64,000 nucleotides of DNA from Bacillus sp. N13C7 (GCF_026790065.1 NZ_JALAMO010000016.1:62001-126000), one strand, 5' to 3'; positions 39,252 to 52,608 are shown, counted from the stretch's first letter. Translations and numbers: made by a program. Notes: generated from the letters alone by a model not told the origin.

Positions 39252-39674
39252 ATGGACGATACAGACCTTCAGAATCTATCGCATTTGCAGAGAAATGGCA
39301 GATTAACGATGGTTGAGCTGGGAAAGCTTGTTGGACTCAGCTCGCCAAGCGCGGCGGAACGTGTCAGGAAGCTGGAAGACAAAGGAGTGATTACCGGCTA
39401 CAGCGCGAATATCTGTTACGAAAAACTAAATAAGCACGTCACGGCTTTTATCCTGATGGAGCCGAAAAGCTGTAAACACTATGCCGCCTTTGCCATAGCG
39501 CACCCGGATGTGGCAGAAAACCACCGCATCACAGGGATGTACAGCTATGTGACAAAAGTAGTGACAGAATCAGTCCATACGCTTGAGGATTTTATTGACG
39601 CTTCGATGGCCCATGGAAAACCGACCACGCTCGTTGTGCTTTCTTCTTCTGCCCAGCATCCCGCTTTTGTATAA
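39252..39674 (+). CDS. yezC: Lrp/AsnC family regulator YezC
   Basis: 140-residue Lrp/AsnC protein: helix-turn-helix in NGRLTMVELGKLVGLSSPSAAERVRKLE (with the linker GVITGYSAN), then the RAM ligand-binding ferredoxin-like domain. An AAAGGAGG site precedes the ATG. Divergent from yecA with a 146-bp intergenic region, so it probably responds to an amino acid and controls the permease. Confidence 0.9.
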   Translation: MDDTDLQNLSHLQRNGRLTMVELGKLVGLSSPSAAERVRKLEDKGVITGYSANICYEKLNKHVTAFILMEPKSCKHYAAFAIAHPDVAENHRITGMYSYVTKVVTESVHTLEDFIDASMAHGKPTTLVVLSSSAQHPAFV

Positions 39675-39710
39675 CAAAAAAACCCGCAGCTCAATCTGCG
39701 GGTTTTCTTC
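39675..39710. terminator. Bidirectional terminator between yezC and the pur operon
   Basis: AAAACCCGCAG / CTGCGGGTTTT hairpin between convergent yezC and purD; it ends the pur operon. Confidence 0.88.
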
Positions 39711-39712
39711 AC

Positions 39713-40996
<1,284 letters not shown>

Positions 40997-42535
40997 TTAA
41001 TGTTTGAAGTGTCTGATGCCGGTGAACACCATGGCAATGCCGTACTCATCCGCTTTTTTGATGGAATCCTCATCACGTACAGATCCCCCCGGCTGAATGA
41101 TAGCCGTAACGCCCGCTTTTGCCGCTTCTTCAACAGTGTCCGGCATTGGGAAAAATGCATCAGATCCAAGTGCGCTGCCTTTCGCTTTTTCTCCTGCTTG
41201 TTCAATGGCAATTTTCGCTGATCCGACGCGGTTCATTTGACCCGCTCCCACACCGACTGTCATGTTGTCTTTCGCGAGAACGATCGCATTTGATTTCACA
41301 TGCTTCACGACTTTCCAAGCAAGCTTCAAGTCTTCCCACTCTTGCTCGTTCGGTTCTCTTTCTGTCGGAATGCTGATCTCCGCATCATCAAACCCGTGCA
41401 TATCTAAATCTTGAATCAGCAGCCCGCCTTGAACGGATGTCAGCTGTTTTTCTTTTTGAACGGCAGCTGTCACATCAAGCGTCAGCAGACGAAGGTTTTT
41501 CTTCGCAGTCAGGATCTCAAGCGCTTCTTGGCTGAATGAAGGCGCAATGATGATTTCTAAGAAAATGTTGTGAAGCACTTCGGCAGTTGCCTTGTCCACT
41601 TCACGATTCAGCGCGATAATGCCGCCGAAAATAGATGTTTTATCCGCTTCAAATGCTCTGTCGAAGGCTTCTGAAATTGATTCTCCTGTTCCGACGCCGC
41701 ATGGATTCATATGCTTCACGGCAACCGCAGCCGGCTCAGTGAATTCACGGACGATTTGAACTGCCGCATCTGCATCCTTAATGTTGTTGTACGAAAGCTC
41801 TTTGCCGTGGAGCTGTTCTGCTTGCGCAATGGATCCTTTAACAGGAATTGCAGTTTGATAGAATGTTGCTTCCTGATGTGGGTTTTCTCCGTAGCGAAGC
41901 GATTGTTTTTTCTCAAATGTAACAGTGAATTGTTCTGGTTCTTTTTCACCGGCAACGTTTGTCAAATAGTCAGCAATCAAAGCATCATATGCCGCAGTAT
42001 GACGGAATACTTTTGCCGCCAGCTCGCGTTTTTTCTGAAGTGATACGCCGCCTTCTTCTTTGATTTGATTCAGCACCGGGCTGTAATCCGCTGGATCAAC
42101 GATAACCGTCACATCCTGATGGTTTTTTGAGGCCGCACGCAGCATGCCCGGGCCGCCGATGTCGATATTTTCAATCGCTTCTTCATATGTGACATCTTCT
42201 TTTGAAATCGTTTCTTTAAATGGATAAAGGTTAACAACAACAAGGTCAATCGGCTGAATCCCGTGTTCATTGATCTGCGCCATATGCTCTTCATTGCCGC
42301 GAACCGCTAGAAGACCGCCGTGAATATTCGGATGAAGTGTTTTTAGCCGTCCGTCCATAATCTCAGGAAAGCCTGTCACTTCAGAAATTCCGATGACATT
42401 CACACCGTTTTCTTGAAGAAGCTTTTTCGTTCCGCCTGTTGAAATCACTTCAACGCCAAGCTCTGTTAGTTCTTTTACGAAAGGAACGAGATTTGTTTTA
42501 TCTGAAACACTGATTAATGCACGTTTAATGGTCAT
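40997..42535 (-). CDS. purH: Bifunctional AICAR transformylase/IMP cyclohydrolase PurH
   Basis: 512 residues. The N-terminal methylglyoxal-synthase-like domain (to about 150, [15 protein letters not shown]) is the IMP cyclohydrolase; the C-terminal part is AICAR transformylase with [11 protein letters not shown] and [12 protein letters not shown]. It catalyses the last two steps to IMP. Its ATG overlaps the purN stop by 4 bp. Confidence 0.97.
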   Translation of the reverse strand: MTIKRALISVSDKTNLVPFVKELTELGVEVISTGGTKKLLQENGVNVIGISEVTGFPEIMDGRLKTLHPNIHGGLLAVRGNEEHMAQINEHGIQPIDLVVVNLYPFKETISKEDVTYEEAIENIDIGGPGMLRAASKNHQDVTVIVDPADYSPVLNQIKEEGGVSLQKKRELAAKVFRHTAAYDALIADYLTNVAGEKEPEQFTVTFEKKQSLRYGENPHQEATFYQTAIPVKGSIAQAEQLHGKELSYNNIKDADAAVQIVREFTEPAAVAVKHMNPCGVGTGESISEAFDRAFEADKTSIFGGIIALNREVDKATAEVLHNIFLEIIIAPSFSQEALEILTAKKNLRLLTLDVTAAVQKEKQLTSVQGGLLIQDLDMHGFDDAEISIPTEREPNEQEWEDLKLAWKVVKHVKSNAIVLAKDNMTVGVGAGQMNRVGSAKIAIEQAGEKAKGSALGSDAFFPMPDTVEEAAKAGVTAIIQPGGSVRDEDSIKKADEYGIAMVFTGIRHFKH

Positions 42536-43119
42536 GCCTTTTCACCTCTGTTATTTAATCCTAATAGCTGTTTAATTACACTTGGATACCATTTATGCTC
42601 AAGCTCGTGAATCCGCTGTTCAATTGTTTCCAATGTATCATGTTCGTTAATTTCGATTGCCTTTTGAGCAATGATCGGGCCTGTATCCATTCCTTCATCA
42701 ACATAATGCACAGTGATTCCTGCAACCTTCACACCCGCGCGGTACGCCTGTCCGACTGCGTCGATCCCCGGAAACGCGGGAAGAAGTGATGGGTGAATAT
42801 TGATGATTTTTCCTCCGTATGCCTGAAGCAGCGTATCACCGATCAGCCTCATATAACCGGCAAGAACAATCAATTCAACATCATGAAGATGAAGCTGTTC
42901 GATAATCGCCCGTTCAAATGCGGCCTTGTTTTCATAAGACTTCGGCTCAAATGCAAAGGATGGAATGTGGAATGATTCCGCCCGTTCGATGACTTTCGCC
43001 TGCGGTTTGTCGCAAACGAGGAGCGATACGGACGCATCCCATTTCTCCTCTTTCAAGCGCGTGACAATGGCTTCGAAGTTCGAACCGTTTCCTGATGCAA
43101 ATACCGCAAATTTTTTCAT
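42532..43119 (-). CDS. purN: Phosphoribosylglycinamide formyltransferase PurN
   Basis: 195-residue GAR transformylase transferring a formyl group from 10-formyl-THF (step 3). [12 protein letters not shown] at the start binds the substrate phosphate; [12 protein letters not shown] carries the catalytic Asn and His, with the conserved [13 protein letters not shown] further on. Overlaps purM by 4 bp and purH by 4 bp. Confidence 0.96.
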   Translation of the reverse strand: MKKFAVFASGNGSNFEAIVTRLKEEKWDASVSLLVCDKPQAKVIERAESFHIPSFAFEPKSYENKAAFERAIIEQLHLHDVELIVLAGYMRLIGDTLLQAYGGKIINIHPSLLPAFPGIDAVGQAYRAGVKVAGITVHYVDEGMDTGPIIAQKAIEINEHDTLETIEQRIHELEHKWYPSVIKQLLGLNNRGEKA

Positions 43120-44156
43120 GAAAGTGCCGCACCGCCGAATGTGACGCCTTCGCCTTGTTTCACACGCCCGATCAAATAGGCTTTTTCGCCATGGCTTTCA
43201 AGCGTGCCAATCACATCTGTCAGGTGCTCTTCTTTGACAGCCAACACAAAGCCGATGCCCATATTAAAGACGTTGAACATGTCTTCTTCCTTCAGCTTGC
43301 CGTATTCTTGCAGGAAAGAGAAAATCGGCGGGATCGGCCATGAGCCGTTATCGATTTCCGCACTTAAGCCTTCTGGAAGCATACGCGGGATATTTTCGAT
43401 GAATCCTCCGCCTGTTACATGCGCCATGCCGTCGACTTTTCCGCTTTTCACCGCAGCTAGCACGGGCTTCACGTAAATTCTTGTCGGCTCAAGCAGCTCC
43501 TCGCCAAGCGGGCGGTCAAACGGCTCGTATGTTGTTTCAAGATCCAGCTCCGCATCGTCCAGAAGTACCTTTCTCACAAGGGAAAACCCGTTGCTGTGAA
43601 GGCCGCTGGAGCTCAGGCCGATCAAAAGATGGCCCTCCTCAATGTTTTCTCCAGTCACGATTTTGTCTTTTTCCGCCACCCCGACTGAGAAACCGGCAAT
43701 ATCGTATTCATCAGCTGTATATAGTCCCGGCATTTCAGCCGTCTCGCCGCCGACTAAGGCTGAACCTGACTGCTCACAGCCGTCTGCCACACCTTGTACG
43801 ATCTGCTCAATTTTCACAGGGTCCGCTTTGCCGACCGCTAAATAATCGAGGAAAAACAGCGGCTCTGCACCTTGTGCCAGCACGTCATTAACACACATCG
43901 CAACAGCGTCAACGCCAATTGTGTCATGCTTATCCATAGTAAAAGCGAGCTTTATTTTTGTGCCGACACCGTCCGTCCCCGAAATTAAAACAGGTTTTTG
44001 ATAAGAAAGCTCAGACAGGTCAAACATGCCGCCAAAACCGCCAAGGCTGCCCATAACGCCAAGCCGTTTTGTGCGCTCCACATGTTTTTTCATTCGTTTT
44101 ACAGCTTCATATCCGGCTTCGATGTCAACTCCTGCGTTTTTATATGCTTCAGACAT
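43116..44156 (-). CDS. purM: AIR synthetase PurM
   Basis: 346 residues, PurM/PurL superfamily ATPase that cyclises FGAM to AIR (step 5). [11 protein letters not shown] and the GGETAEMPG motif are characteristic. The ATG at 44156 ([10 protein letters not shown]) follows GGAGTG at 6–7 nt; the ORF upstream to 44198 falls into the purF–purM gap. First gene of the third overlapping block purM–purN–purH. Confidence 0.96.
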   Translation of the reverse strand: MSEAYKNAGVDIEAGYEAVKRMKKHVERTKRLGVMGSLGGFGGMFDLSELSYQKPVLISGTDGVGTKIKLAFTMDKHDTIGVDAVAMCVNDVLAQGAEPLFFLDYLAVGKADPVKIEQIVQGVADGCEQSGSALVGGETAEMPGLYTADEYDIAGFSVGVAEKDKIVTGENIEEGHLLIGLSSSGLHSNGFSLVRKVLLDDAELDLETTYEPFDRPLGEELLEPTRIYVKPVLAAVKSGKVDGMAHVTGGGFIENIPRMLPEGLSAEIDNGSWPIPPIFSFLQEYGKLKEEDMFNVFNMGIGFVLAVKEEHLTDVIGTLESHGEKAYLIGRVKQGEGVTFGGAALS

Positions 44157-44214
44157 CCTATTCACTCCTTTAAGGCGCTTTTCAAAATATCTCCCCAAAC
44201 GAGGGCAGAAAGAG

Positions 44215-44240
44215 AAAGGCAGCCGAACTGCGCTGCCTTT
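44215..44240 (-). other. Intercistronic hairpin between purF and purM
   Basis: AAAGGCAGC / GCTGCCTTT, 9 bp with an 8-nt loop, followed on the minus strand by a pyrimidine-rich tract. It could act as a weak terminator or an RNA-processing signal inside the pur operon. Confidence 0.65.
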
Positions 44241-44256
44241 ATGTCATTTTCAAGTT

Positions 44257-45687
44257 TTATTTGGTTAACACTGCTTCTTTCACATGAGGAAGCACTGTAT
44301 CCTGGTAAATTTCAGTCGGATATTTTCCTGTAAAGCATGCGAGACACTGTCCGCAATTCGAGTCATCGTATTTTCTGCCGATGCCTTTCAACAGCCCTTC
44401 CACACTTAAAAATGAGAGAGTGTCGGCTCCGATTTCCTGACGGATTTCTTCAACAGAATGCGAAGACGCGATCAGTTCTTCATGTGTGGACGTATCAATG
44501 CCGTAAAAGCACGGATGGGCGATCGGCGGTGAACTGATTTTCACATGCACCTCGGTCGCACCCGCTTCTCTGAGCATAGTGACAATCCGGCGGCTTGTTG
44601 TTCCGCGCACGATAGAGTCATCTACCATGACGACGCGTTTGCCTTCCACAACCCCGCGCACAGCAGACAGCTTCATTCTGACGCCTTGCTCACGCAGTGC
44701 CTGAGACGGCTGAATAAACGTTCTGCCTACATAGCGGTTTTTGATTAAGCCAAGCTCATACGGGATGCCTGTGGCTTCTGCATAGCCGATTGCCGCAGAA
44801 ATACTGGAATCCGGAACTCCTGTTACAACGTCAGCTTCCACTGCAGATTCCTGAGCAAGCATTTTCCCAAGGTTTTTACGGGCACTGTGCACGTTAATGC
44901 CATCAATGTTGCTGTCAGGCCTTGAGAAATAAATGTACTCCATGCTGCAGATGGAACGGTTAATATTCATGGAAAAACGCTCTGATTTCATGCCTTCATC
45001 ATTGATAATCAGCATTTCGCCCGGTTCTACCTCACGAAGGTACGTTGCACCGACAACATCAAATGCGCATGTTTCTGATGCGACCACATAAGCGTCGCCC
45101 ATCATGCCGATTGACAGCGGTCTAAGCCCGTTCGGGTCAAGTGCGACAATCATTTCGGTTTCGGTCATGATCAGAAACGCGTAGGCGCCTTTCAGCATGG
45201 AAAGCGAGTTTTTAATTTGATCCTTCAGCGTGAAGTGGCCGCTTCTTTTGATTAAGTGAGCCAAAACCTCTGTATCTGAAGAGGTCTGGAAGATGCTTCC
45301 TTGGTTTTCAAGCTGCTGCTTCAGCTGAGTGGCATTGACAAGATTTCCATTATGAGCAAGCGCCAGGCTGCCGTTGTTTTGGGAACGGAAGAGGAGCGGC
45401 TGAACATTTTCGTATCCGCCGCCTCCAGCCGTTGCGTACCGAACGTGCCCGATTGCGCCTTTCCCCTTTACTTTGCTGAGCTCGCCATTTTGAAACACTT
45501 CAGTAATCAGCCCTTGGCCTTTGTGCGCTGTCAGCTTTTCACCGTCAGTTGCTACAATACCCGCGCCCTCCTGTCCTCTGTGCTGAAGGCTGTGGAGGCC
45601 GTAATACGTGATTTGCGGGGCTTCTTCATGTCCCCAAATCCCAAAAACGCCGCATTCTTCATTTAAGCCTTTGATTTCAGCAAGCAT
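44257..45687 (-). CDS. purF: Glutamine PRPP amidotransferase PurF
   Basis: 476 residues. An 11-residue propeptide ([11 protein letters not shown]) precedes the catalytic Cys that becomes residue 1 of the Ntn glutaminase. The PRPP-binding loop is [18 protein letters not shown], and cysteines near the C-terminus ([14 protein letters not shown]) bind the 4Fe-4S cluster known for the Bacillus enzyme. It makes phosphoribosylamine, the committed step, and is feedback-inhibited by AMP/GMP. Start at 45687 follows AAAGGAG and overlaps purL by 25 bp. Confidence 0.97.
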   Translation of the reverse strand: MLAEIKGLNEECGVFGIWGHEEAPQITYYGLHSLQHRGQEGAGIVATDGEKLTAHKGQGLITEVFQNGELSKVKGKGAIGHVRYATAGGGGYENVQPLLFRSQNNGSLALAHNGNLVNATQLKQQLENQGSIFQTSSDTEVLAHLIKRSGHFTLKDQIKNSLSMLKGAYAFLIMTETEMIVALDPNGLRPLSIGMMGDAYVVASETCAFDVVGATYLREVEPGEMLIINDEGMKSERFSMNINRSICSMEYIYFSRPDSNIDGINVHSARKNLGKMLAQESAVEADVVTGVPDSSISAAIGYAEATGIPYELGLIKNRYVGRTFIQPSQALREQGVRMKLSAVRGVVEGKRVVMVDDSIVRGTTSRRIVTMLREAGATEVHVKISSPPIAHPCFYGIDTSTHEELIASSHSVEEIRQEIGADTLSFLSVEGLLKGIGRKYDDSNCGQCLACFTGKYPTEIYQDTVLPHVKEAVLTK

Positions 45688-47891
45688 GGGATAGCTCCTT
45701 TCCATGCGCGCTCAAGCTCTTTCGTTTGCGCATGAATCAATTGTTGTCCGTCTTGGTTTTGAATCGCCAACATTCCGTCAGCCGTTACCTCACCGATATG
45801 AACCGCATCTTTCACAGCTGCTTCAAACGCTGCTTGATGCTCTTTTTTCACAGATACGACGAAGCGGGATTGAGATTCAGAGAATAATAACGCTGCTTCC
45901 CCTTCTACAGTCACGCTAGCACCAAGGTTTTCCGTCGTCATGACACTTTCCGCAATCGCTACGCCTAGGCCGCCTTCAGACACATCATGCGCAGATTGAA
46001 CAAAGCCTTTTTTAATCGCGTCAAGCAATGCTTTTTGGCGTGACAGCTCTACATCAAGATCGATTTGCGGCGCTTTGCCGTAGATGCGGCCTTCTGTCAT
46101 TTTTTGCAGCTCGCTACCAGCAAACTCTGGTTTTGTTTCGCCGATCACGTATACGAGATCTCCCGCTTGTTTGAAATACTGTGTTGTAATGTGTGCCGTA
46201 TCTTCAATTAAGCCGACCATGCCGATAACAGGTGTCGGGTAGATCGCCGTGCCGTTTGATTCGTTATATAGCGATACGTTGCCGCCGATCACCGGAGTGC
46301 TGAGAACACTGCACGCCTCGCTGATGCCGTCAGCGGCTTTTTCGATCTGCCAGAAGATTTCTGGTTTCTCCGGGTTTCCGAAGTTCAGGTTATCCGTGAC
46401 TGCAAGCGGTTCTGCACCTGAGCAAATGATGTTGCGCGCCGCTTCAGCGACAGCGATTTTCCCGCCGACTTCAGGATCGAGATAGAGATAACGGGCGTTA
46501 CAGTCTGTTGTCATCGCCAGCGCTTTTTTCGTTCCGCGGATTCTGAGAACACCTGCGTCAGACCCAGGAGCGACAACTGTATTCGTCCGCACCATGTAGT
46601 CATACTGATCGTAAACCCATTCTTTGCTTGCGATCGTTGGCTGCTGGAGAAGGGCCTTCAGCGTTTCATTCGCATCATCAATTTGCGGAGCCGGAACGTC
46701 CGTTTCTAAAAACTCACGGTAGTAAGCGGGCTCTTGAGATGGCTTGTGGTAAACCGGAGCTTCTTCTGCCAAAGCATCAACAGGCAGCTCACATACAATC
46801 TCACCTTTGTGTGTGAGGCGAAGCATTTTATCATCTGTCACACGTCCGACAGAAACCGCTTCAAGATCGTACTTGTCAAAAATATCGATGATTTCCTGCT
46901 CACGTCCGCGCTCGATGACCAAAAGCATCCGTTCCTGTGATTCAGAAAGCATCATTTCATAAGCAGTCATGCCGGTTTCACGCTGAGGAATCAGGTCAAG
47001 ATTCATTTCAATGCCGGAGCCGGCTTTACTTGCCATTTCTGCACTTGAGCTTGTTAAACCGGCAGCTCCCATATCCTGAATGCCGACTAAGGCGTCGCAT
47101 TGGATGACTTCCAGACATGCTTCAAGCAAAAGCTTCTCCATAAACGGATCGCCGACTTGGACAGCAGAACGCTTTTCTTCAGACGAGTCTGACATTTCTT
47201 CAGAAGCAAACGTAGCGCCGTGGATTCCGTCACGCCCTGTTTTCGCTCCTACGTACATCACTGTGTTGCCGACACCCTTCGCCTGGCCTTTTTTGATGTC
47301 TTCATGGTTGATTAAACCGACGCACATGGCGTTGACGAGCGGATTTCCTTCATAGCTGCTGTCAAACTGCACTTCTCCGCCGACTGTCGGGATGCCGATA
47401 CAGTTGCCGTATCCGGCGATACCCGCTACTACTTCTTCAAACAAGTACTTCACGCGGGGTGAAGTCAGTTCACCAAATCGAAGAGAGTTCAATACAGCGA
47501 TTGGGCGTGCACCCATTGAGAATACATCACGGATAATGCCGCCTACGCCAGTAGCAGCGCCTTGGTAAGGCTCTAGAGCTGATGGGTGGTTATGTGATTC
47601 AATTTTGAACACAACCGCTTGGTTATCACCGATATCAACGATTCCGGCGCCTTCCCCCGGCCCCTGCAGCACACGCTCGCCGCTTGTCGGGAATTTACGC
47701 AGAATCGGCTTTGAGTTTTTATAACTGCAATGCTCAGACCACATGACAGAAAAAATTCCGATTTCTGTGTAGTTCGGCAATCTTCCAAGAATGGATTCTA
47801 TCAATGCAAACTCATCATCACTGACACCCATTTGCTGATACAGTTTCTCTTCTTTTATTTGTTCTTTACTTGGTTCAAGCAGTAGTGACAT
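45663..47891 (-). CDS. purL: FGAM synthase subunit PurL
   Basis: 742-residue small-type PurL, the ATP-binding synthase subunit that works with PurQ and PurS to form FGAM (step 4). [19 protein letters not shown] near residue 50 and the internal duplication of PurM-like halves are typical. It overlaps purQ by 17 bp and purF by 25 bp. Confidence 0.97.
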   Translation of the reverse strand: MSLLLEPSKEQIKEEKLYQQMGVSDDEFALIESILGRLPNYTEIGIFSVMWSEHCSYKNSKPILRKFPTSGERVLQGPGEGAGIVDIGDNQAVVFKIESHNHPSALEPYQGAATGVGGIIRDVFSMGARPIAVLNSLRFGELTSPRVKYLFEEVVAGIAGYGNCIGIPTVGGEVQFDSSYEGNPLVNAMCVGLINHEDIKKGQAKGVGNTVMYVGAKTGRDGIHGATFASEEMSDSSEEKRSAVQVGDPFMEKLLLEACLEVIQCDALVGIQDMGAAGLTSSSAEMASKAGSGIEMNLDLIPQRETGMTAYEMMLSESQERMLLVIERGREQEIIDIFDKYDLEAVSVGRVTDDKMLRLTHKGEIVCELPVDALAEEAPVYHKPSQEPAYYREFLETDVPAPQIDDANETLKALLQQPTIASKEWVYDQYDYMVRTNTVVAPGSDAGVLRIRGTKKALAMTTDCNARYLYLDPEVGGKIAVAEAARNIICSGAEPLAVTDNLNFGNPEKPEIFWQIEKAADGISEACSVLSTPVIGGNVSLYNESNGTAIYPTPVIGMVGLIEDTAHITTQYFKQAGDLVYVIGETKPEFAGSELQKMTEGRIYGKAPQIDLDVELSRQKALLDAIKKGFVQSAHDVSEGGLGVAIAESVMTTENLGASVTVEGEAALLFSESQSRFVVSVKKEHQAAFEAAVKDAVHIGEVTADGMLAIQNQDGQQLIHAQTKELERAWKGAIPCLLKSKA

Positions 47892-48558
47892 GAGTTTCCC
47901 TCCAATTTTTCACGATAGACTGGAACAATTTAAGACCGTCGGCGCTTCCAAGCAGTTCATCGACCGCGCGCTCAGGGTGAGGCATCATGCCTAATACATT
48001 GCCTTTCTCATTCACGACACCGGCAATGTCGCTGACACTTCCATTAATATTAGAGCCGTATGTGAAAGCAATTTGATTGTTTTCCTTTAATGAAGCAAGC
48101 GTCTCTTCATCACAGTAGAAATTCCCTTCACCATGGGCAACCGGGATGGTAATCGATTGGCCCTTTTCGTAGGAAGATGTGAATAAGGTTTCATCGTTCT
48201 GCACAATTAATTCAACCGGACGGCAAATAAATTTCAAATCTTTGTTGCGTCTCATTGCGCCTGGCAGTAGGCCAAGCTCCTGTAAAATCTGGAATCCGTT
48301 GCAGACGCCGAGAACAGGTTTTCCTTCGGCCGCCGCCTGTTTGACAGCTGGCATAATATTCGCAAATCGGGCGATAGCGCCGCATCTTAAGTAATCGCCG
48401 TAAGAAAATCCTCCCGGAATTAACACGCCGTCGAAGCCGTCAAGGCTTGTTTCCTCATGCCAGACATATTCGACTTCATGGCCGAGCTCATCCTTTACAG
48501 CATGATACATATCGATATCACAGTTGGAGCCGGGTAACACAATCACCGCAAATTTCAC
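47875..48558 (-). CDS. purQ: FGAM synthase glutaminase subunit PurQ
   Basis: 227-residue class I glutamine amidotransferase. The nucleophile is Cys86 in [12 protein letters not shown], with the His-Glu pair near the C-terminus in MMPHPERAV. It supplies ammonia to PurL. Its start overlaps the purS stop by 4 bp. Confidence 0.97.
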   Translation of the reverse strand: MKFAVIVLPGSNCDIDMYHAVKDELGHEVEYVWHEETSLDGFDGVLIPGGFSYGDYLRCGAIARFANIMPAVKQAAAEGKPVLGVCNGFQILQELGLLPGAMRRNKDLKFICRPVELIVQNDETLFTSSYEKGQSITIPVAHGEGNFYCDEETLASLKENNQIAFTYGSNINGSVSDIAGVVNEKGNVLGMMPHPERAVDELLGSADGLKLFQSIVKNWRETHVTTA

Positions 48559-48809
48559 TGTGCGACTACCTCCTCAACTTCATATCTGTAATCTTCAATC
48601 ACTGTGTTTGCAAGAAGTTTTTCGCACATTTCTTTTACTAGAGCGTCCAGATCACGGTCAGATTTTTCAATGGTTAGCTCCATGTATTTTCCGATGCGCA
48701 CATCTTGAACTTCGTTATAAGTCATACTGTGCAAGGCATGCTGGACAGCGCTCCCTTGTGGATCTAGTACACTTTCTTTTAAACTGACATAAACTTTTAC
48801 TTTATACAT
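48555..48809 (-). CDS. purS: FGAM synthase accessory subunit PurS
   Basis: 84-residue PurS that bridges PurL and PurQ in the Gram-positive FGAM synthase complex. [19 protein letters not shown] at the start and the ferredoxin-like length are characteristic. The ATG at 48809 overlaps the purC end by 8 bp; the frame upstream to 48845 is inside purC. Confidence 0.95.
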   Translation of the reverse strand: MYKVKVYVSLKESVLDPQGSAVQHALHSMTYNEVQDVRIGKYMELTIEKSDRDLDALVKEMCEKLLANTVIEDYRYEVEEVVAQ

Positions 48810-49527
48810 GATGAATGCCTCCCAGTCTTTTGAAAATCTCTTCATATGCGTCGGTTAAGCTTCCCAGATTGCGCCTGAATAAATCTTTATCCAGCTTTTC
48901 GTTCGTGTCTTTATCCCACAAGCGGCACGTGTCAGGAGAAATTTCATCCGCCAAAAGCACTTGCCCTTCTGCATCTAAACCGAATTCAAGCTTGAAATCT
49001 ATTAATTTGACATGACAATCGTCAAAAATGCTTTGAAGCTCTTCATTTACTGTTTTTGTAATAGACTTAATGGCTTCTACCTGCTCAGGAGTCGCCGCTT
49101 TCAACAGCCAAATATGATCTTCTGTGATGAGCGGATCACCCAGCGCGTCATCTTTGTAGTAAAACTCGATTATGGGCTGTTCAAGCTCTGTGCCTTCTGG
49201 AATGCCGAGACGCTTGGACATGCTTCCTGCCACCACATTTCTGACGACGACTTCAAGCGGCACAATCGTTACCTTTTTAATGAGCTGCTCCGTTTCTGAA
49301 ATGCGCTCAATAAAGTGATTGTTAATGCCCTTAGCATGAAGGTGTTTGAAAATTAAGCTTGAAATTTCGTTATTTAAGCGCCCTTTTCCTCTGATTTCTG
49401 CTTTTTTCTCGCCGTTAAAGGCAGTGGCGGAGTCTTTATACACGACATACAGCGTGCTTTCGTCATCGGTTTTGTAGATCTTTTTTGCTTTTCCTTCATA
49501 TAAAAGTTCATTCTTCACAATATTCAC
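48802..49527 (-). CDS. purC: SAICAR synthetase PurC
   Basis: 241 residues; LLYEGKAKKIYKTDDES at the start, the RNVVAGSMSKR and LIDFKLEFGLD segments are SAICAR synthetase hallmarks. It couples aspartate to CAIR using ATP (step 7). Start is GTG at 49527 with AGGAGG 6 nt upstream. It opens the second block purC–purS–purQ–purL–purF after a 74-bp gap from purB. Confidence 0.96.
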   Translation of the reverse strand: MNIVKNELLYEGKAKKIYKTDDESTLYVVYKDSATAFNGEKKAEIRGKGRLNNEISSLIFKHLHAKGINNHFIERISETEQLIKKVTIVPLEVVVRNVVAGSMSKRLGIPEGTELEQPIIEFYYKDDALGDPLITEDHIWLLKAATPEQVEAIKSITKTVNEELQSIFDDCHVKLIDFKLEFGLDAEGQVLLADEISPDTCRLWDKDTNEKLDKDLFRRNLGSLTDAYEEIFKRLGGIHHV

Positions 49528-49571
49528 GGAAGGCCTCCTAACCCGAATGTTGGGAATTTTCAAACGATGGC

Positions 49572-49608
49572 GGCATAGAAGAAGCCGCCTAACAGCTTCT
49601 TCTATGCC
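49572..49608 (-). other. Intercistronic hairpin at the end of purB
   Basis: 14-bp perfect inverted repeat GGCATAGAAGAAGC / GCTTCTTCTATGCC with a 9-nt loop, overlapping the purB stop codon. No T run follows, so it is more likely an RNA-stability or processing element than a terminator. Confidence 0.75.
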
Positions 49609-50897
49609 AAACCTAAACGTTCAAAGATCAGATCAACATTTTTCAGATGGTAGTTGTAGTCAAAACAGTCGGCAATTTTTTCAGGAGAAAGACGGGAAGT
49701 GATTTTCTCTTCCGCTTCCACAAGCTCACGGAACGGCACTTGTTTTTCCCACGCTTCCATTGCTTTTGGCTGCACTGTATCGTAGGCTTCTTCACGCGTC
49801 ATGCCTGTGTCAATCAAAGCAAGCAGCACGCGCTGAGAGTAGATAAGGCCGAGCGTGCGGTCCATGTTGCGCTTCATGTTTTCAGGGAAGACCGTTAAGT
49901 TCTTCACGATGTTAGAGAAGCGGTTCAGCATGTAGTTCAACGCGATTGTCGCATCGGGAAGAATAATCCGTTCAGCTGATGAGTGGGAAATATCGCGCTC
50001 ATGCCATAATGGAACATTTTCGTAAGCTGTCATCATGTATCCGCGGATGACGCGCGCCATGCCTGTCATATTTTCAGAGCCGATCGGGTTGCGTTTGTGC
50101 GGCATTGCAGATGAACCCTTTTGGCCTTTCGCGAAAAATTCTTCTACTTCGCGTGTTTCACTCTTTTGCAGTCCGCGGATTTCCACTGCGAATTTCTCGA
50201 TGCTTGTCGCGATTAAAGCAAGTGTCGCCATATAGTCAGCATGGCGGTCACGCTGAAGGGTTTGAGTTGAAATCGGTGCTGCTTTCAATCCGAGCTTCTC
50301 ACAGACATATTGCTCAACAAACGGGTCAATGTTCGCATATGTGCCGACAGCTCCGGAAATCTTCCCAACCTCAATGCCTTCCTTCGCTTGTTTGAAACGC
50401 TCAAGATTGCGTTTCATTTCTTCATGCCAAAGTGCAAGTTTTAAGCCGAATGTTGTAGGCTCAGCGTGCACGCCGTGTGTGCGCCCCATCATGACTGTGT
50501 ATTTATGTTCTTTCGCTTTTTCTTTTATAATGTCAACAAATCTCTCAAGGTCCTTGAGCAGAATATCGTTTGCCTGTTTTAATAAGTAAGAAAGAGCAGT
50601 ATCTACAACGTCAGTTGATGTTAAGCCGTAGTGCACCCATTTTCTTTCTTCGCCCAATGATTCGGAAACGGCGCGTGTAAAAGCGACAACGTCATGGCGC
50701 GTGTCCTTTTCGATTTCAAAAATGCGGTTGATGTCAAATGACGCGTTCTCGCGCATGGCCTTTACGTCTTCTTTTGGAATGACGCCAAGCTCCGCCCACG
50801 CTTCACAGGCAAGAATCTCCACCTCTAGCCATGCTTGAAATCTGTTTTCATCCGTCCAAATCGCGGACATTTCGGGTCTTGAATAACGTTCGATCAT
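49602..50897 (-). CDS. purB: Adenylosuccinate lyase PurB
   Basis: 431-residue fumarase/aspartase-superfamily lyase; the signature [16 protein letters not shown] loop carries the catalytic Ser, and [13 protein letters not shown] holds an active-site His. It acts in both IMP synthesis (step 8) and AMP synthesis. It overlaps purK by 4 bp. Confidence 0.97.
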   Translation of the reverse strand: MIERYSRPEMSAIWTDENRFQAWLEVEILACEAWAELGVIPKEDVKAMRENASFDINRIFEIEKDTRHDVVAFTRAVSESLGEERKWVHYGLTSTDVVDTALSYLLKQANDILLKDLERFVDIIKEKAKEHKYTVMMGRTHGVHAEPTTFGLKLALWHEEMKRNLERFKQAKEGIEVGKISGAVGTYANIDPFVEQYVCEKLGLKAAPISTQTLQRDRHADYMATLALIATSIEKFAVEIRGLQKSETREVEEFFAKGQKGSSAMPHKRNPIGSENMTGMARVIRGYMMTAYENVPLWHERDISHSSAERIILPDATIALNYMLNRFSNIVKNLTVFPENMKRNMDRTLGLIYSQRVLLALIDTGMTREEAYDTVQPKAMEAWEKQVPFRELVEAEEKITSRLSPEKIADCFDYNYHLKNVDLIFERLGLA

Positions 50898-52036
50898 TCT
50901 GCTTGTCCTCCGTCTCTATTCATCCATTTATTTGTGATCTCCTGAATCCACTGGTCTTCAGGCTGCTTCATAAATGTAATATGCCCCATTTTGCGGCCTT
51001 TTTTGATCTCATGTTTTCCATATAGATAGAGCTTTGCCTCTTTTAAAAGCTCCTGTTCTTCCTCAACAAGCTTCACTTCATCACCGAGAAGATTCACCAT
51101 CATGCCCGGCTTCAGCAAATCTGTCTTCCCGAGCGGAAGGCCGCATACCGCTCTGATATGCTGTTCAAACTGGCTCGTCTCGCAAAGGTCCAGCGTATAA
51201 TGGCCTGAATTGTGCGGTCTTGGCGCCAGTTCATTGACCAAAAGCGCTCCGTCCTCTGTCAGGAACATCTCAACAGCAAGCGGTCCGACAAGGTTAAGCT
51301 CGGCTGCAAGCTTAACGGCCAGCTCAGCAGCCTTCTGCTGAATTCCTTCCTCCACCCGTGCAGGCACGATGCTTTGGAAAAGAATATTGTTGTGGTGAAT
51401 GTTTTCAGCTGCCGGAAATGTTGAAATTTCACCGTTTACCGATCTGACAACGATGACCGACAGTTCCATTTTAAAAGAAACCCAGCTTTCAAGAATGCAA
51501 GTGCCGTGCTCTAAAAGAGCGGCAGCCTGCTCAATTTGCAGCTCTTCCTTGATCACAAATTGGCCTTTGCCGTCGTATCCGCCGCGGCATGTTTTCAGTA
51601 CTGCGGGAAGCCCCAGCTCCTGTACCGCCTGTTTCAGTTCATCCTTTGTTTTGACGATGCTGTACGGCGCGACTTCACAGCCCGCGGCTTGAATTGCTTT
51701 TTTCTCTGTTTCACGGTTTTGGGTAATGAGCAGCAGCTCACTTCCTTGCGGGAGATACGCATGATCTTTTAGCCAATGCAGCGCATCATAGTCGATGTTT
51801 TCAAACTCATACGTGATGATATCGCTGATTTCTGCCAATTTTCGAATCGCTTTACGGTCATTATAATGAGCGGTAATTTCGACATCCGCAACCTGCCCGC
51901 AAGGCGAATCTTTCACCGGATCAACGACTGCGACTTTATACCCCATTTGTTTGGCGGACACAGCCATCATTTTTCCAAGCTGCCCGCCGCCGATAATGCC
52001 GATTACAGCTCCCGGATTGATGATTTGTTTAGACAA
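50894..52036 (-). CDS. purK: N5-CAIR synthetase PurK
   Basis: 380-residue ATP-grasp enzyme producing N5-carboxy-AIR from AIR and bicarbonate. [20 protein letters not shown] at the start and [16 protein letters not shown] are diagnostic. I take the TTG at 52036 (giving SKQIINPG) as start; a GTG at 52045 is the alternative. It overlaps purE. Confidence 0.94.
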   Translation of the reverse strand: MSKQIINPGAVIGIIGGGQLGKMMAVSAKQMGYKVAVVDPVKDSPCGQVADVEITAHYNDRKAIRKLAEISDIITYEFENIDYDALHWLKDHAYLPQGSELLLITQNRETEKKAIQAAGCEVAPYSIVKTKDELKQAVQELGLPAVLKTCRGGYDGKGQFVIKEELQIEQAAALLEHGTCILESWVSFKMELSVIVVRSVNGEISTFPAAENIHHNNILFQSIVPARVEEGIQQKAAELAVKLAAELNLVGPLAVEMFLTEDGALLVNELAPRPHNSGHYTLDLCETSQFEQHIRAVCGLPLGKTDLLKPGMMVNLLGDEVKLVEEEQELLKEAKLYLYGKHEIKKGRKMGHITFMKQPEDQWIQEITNKWMNRDGGQAE

Positions 52037-52517
52037 GCTGATCACTGCTTTCTAACACCGTCTGTTTTATATTTTCTCTTCTCTCTTCCAGCTGATGGGC
52101 AAGATTTTCGTCAAAAGCTGACAAAATTTGCGCCGCTAACAGGCCTGCGTTCACAGCGCCCGCTTTGCCGATGGCTGTTGTCGCAACAGGCACGCCCCCA
52201 GGCATTTGGACGATGGAAAGAAGCGAATCCATTCCGTTCAGCGCCTTTGACTGAACCGGAACTCCGATGACCGGCAGTGTGGTTTTCGCCGCCGTCATCC
52301 CTGGCAGATGTGCCGCCCCTCCGGCACCGGCAATAATCACCTTGATGCCTCTATCTCTGGCAGTTTCAGCGTATTCAAACATCAAATCAGGCGTCCGATG
52401 AGCGGAAACGACCTTTTTTTCGTACGGAACATTAAGTTCGTCAAGTATGTCGCATGCGTTTTTCATTGTCTCCCAGTCGGAAGTGCTTCCCATGATGATT
52501 CCTACTAGCGGCTGCAT
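52029..52517 (-). CDS. purE: N5-CAIR mutase PurE
   Basis: 162-residue class I Pur[29 protein letters not shown] and [14 protein letters not shown] are the conserved substrate-binding motifs. It converts N5-CAIR to CAIR. The ATG at 52517 has GGTGGGGAACAGA upstream. First gene of the 12-gene operon, preceded by the riboswitch terminator. Confidence 0.97.
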   Translation of the reverse strand: MQPLVGIIMGSTSDWETMKNACDILDELNVPYEKKVVSAHRTPDLMFEYAETARDRGIKVIIAGAGGAAHLPGMTAAKTTLPVIGVPVQSKALNGMDSLLSIVQMPGGVPVATTAIGKAGAVNAGLLAAQILSAFDENLAHQLEERRENIKQTVLESSDQLV

Positions 52518-52544
52518 TCTGTTCCCCACCTTCTACTGCTTTTG

Positions 52545-52608
52545 TTTTCAGAAAATAAAAAATACCCGCTCTGCATTGCACTTATGAGGAAGCAATACAA
52601 ACCGGGCA
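52545..52608 (-). terminator. Riboswitch-controlled terminator in the pur leader
   Basis: On the minus strand a long stem (CCCGGTTTGTATTGC pairing with GCAATGCAGAGCGGG) is followed by TATTTTTTATTTTC. It lies between the guanine aptamer and purE and is the OFF state of the riboswitch. Confidence 0.88.
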
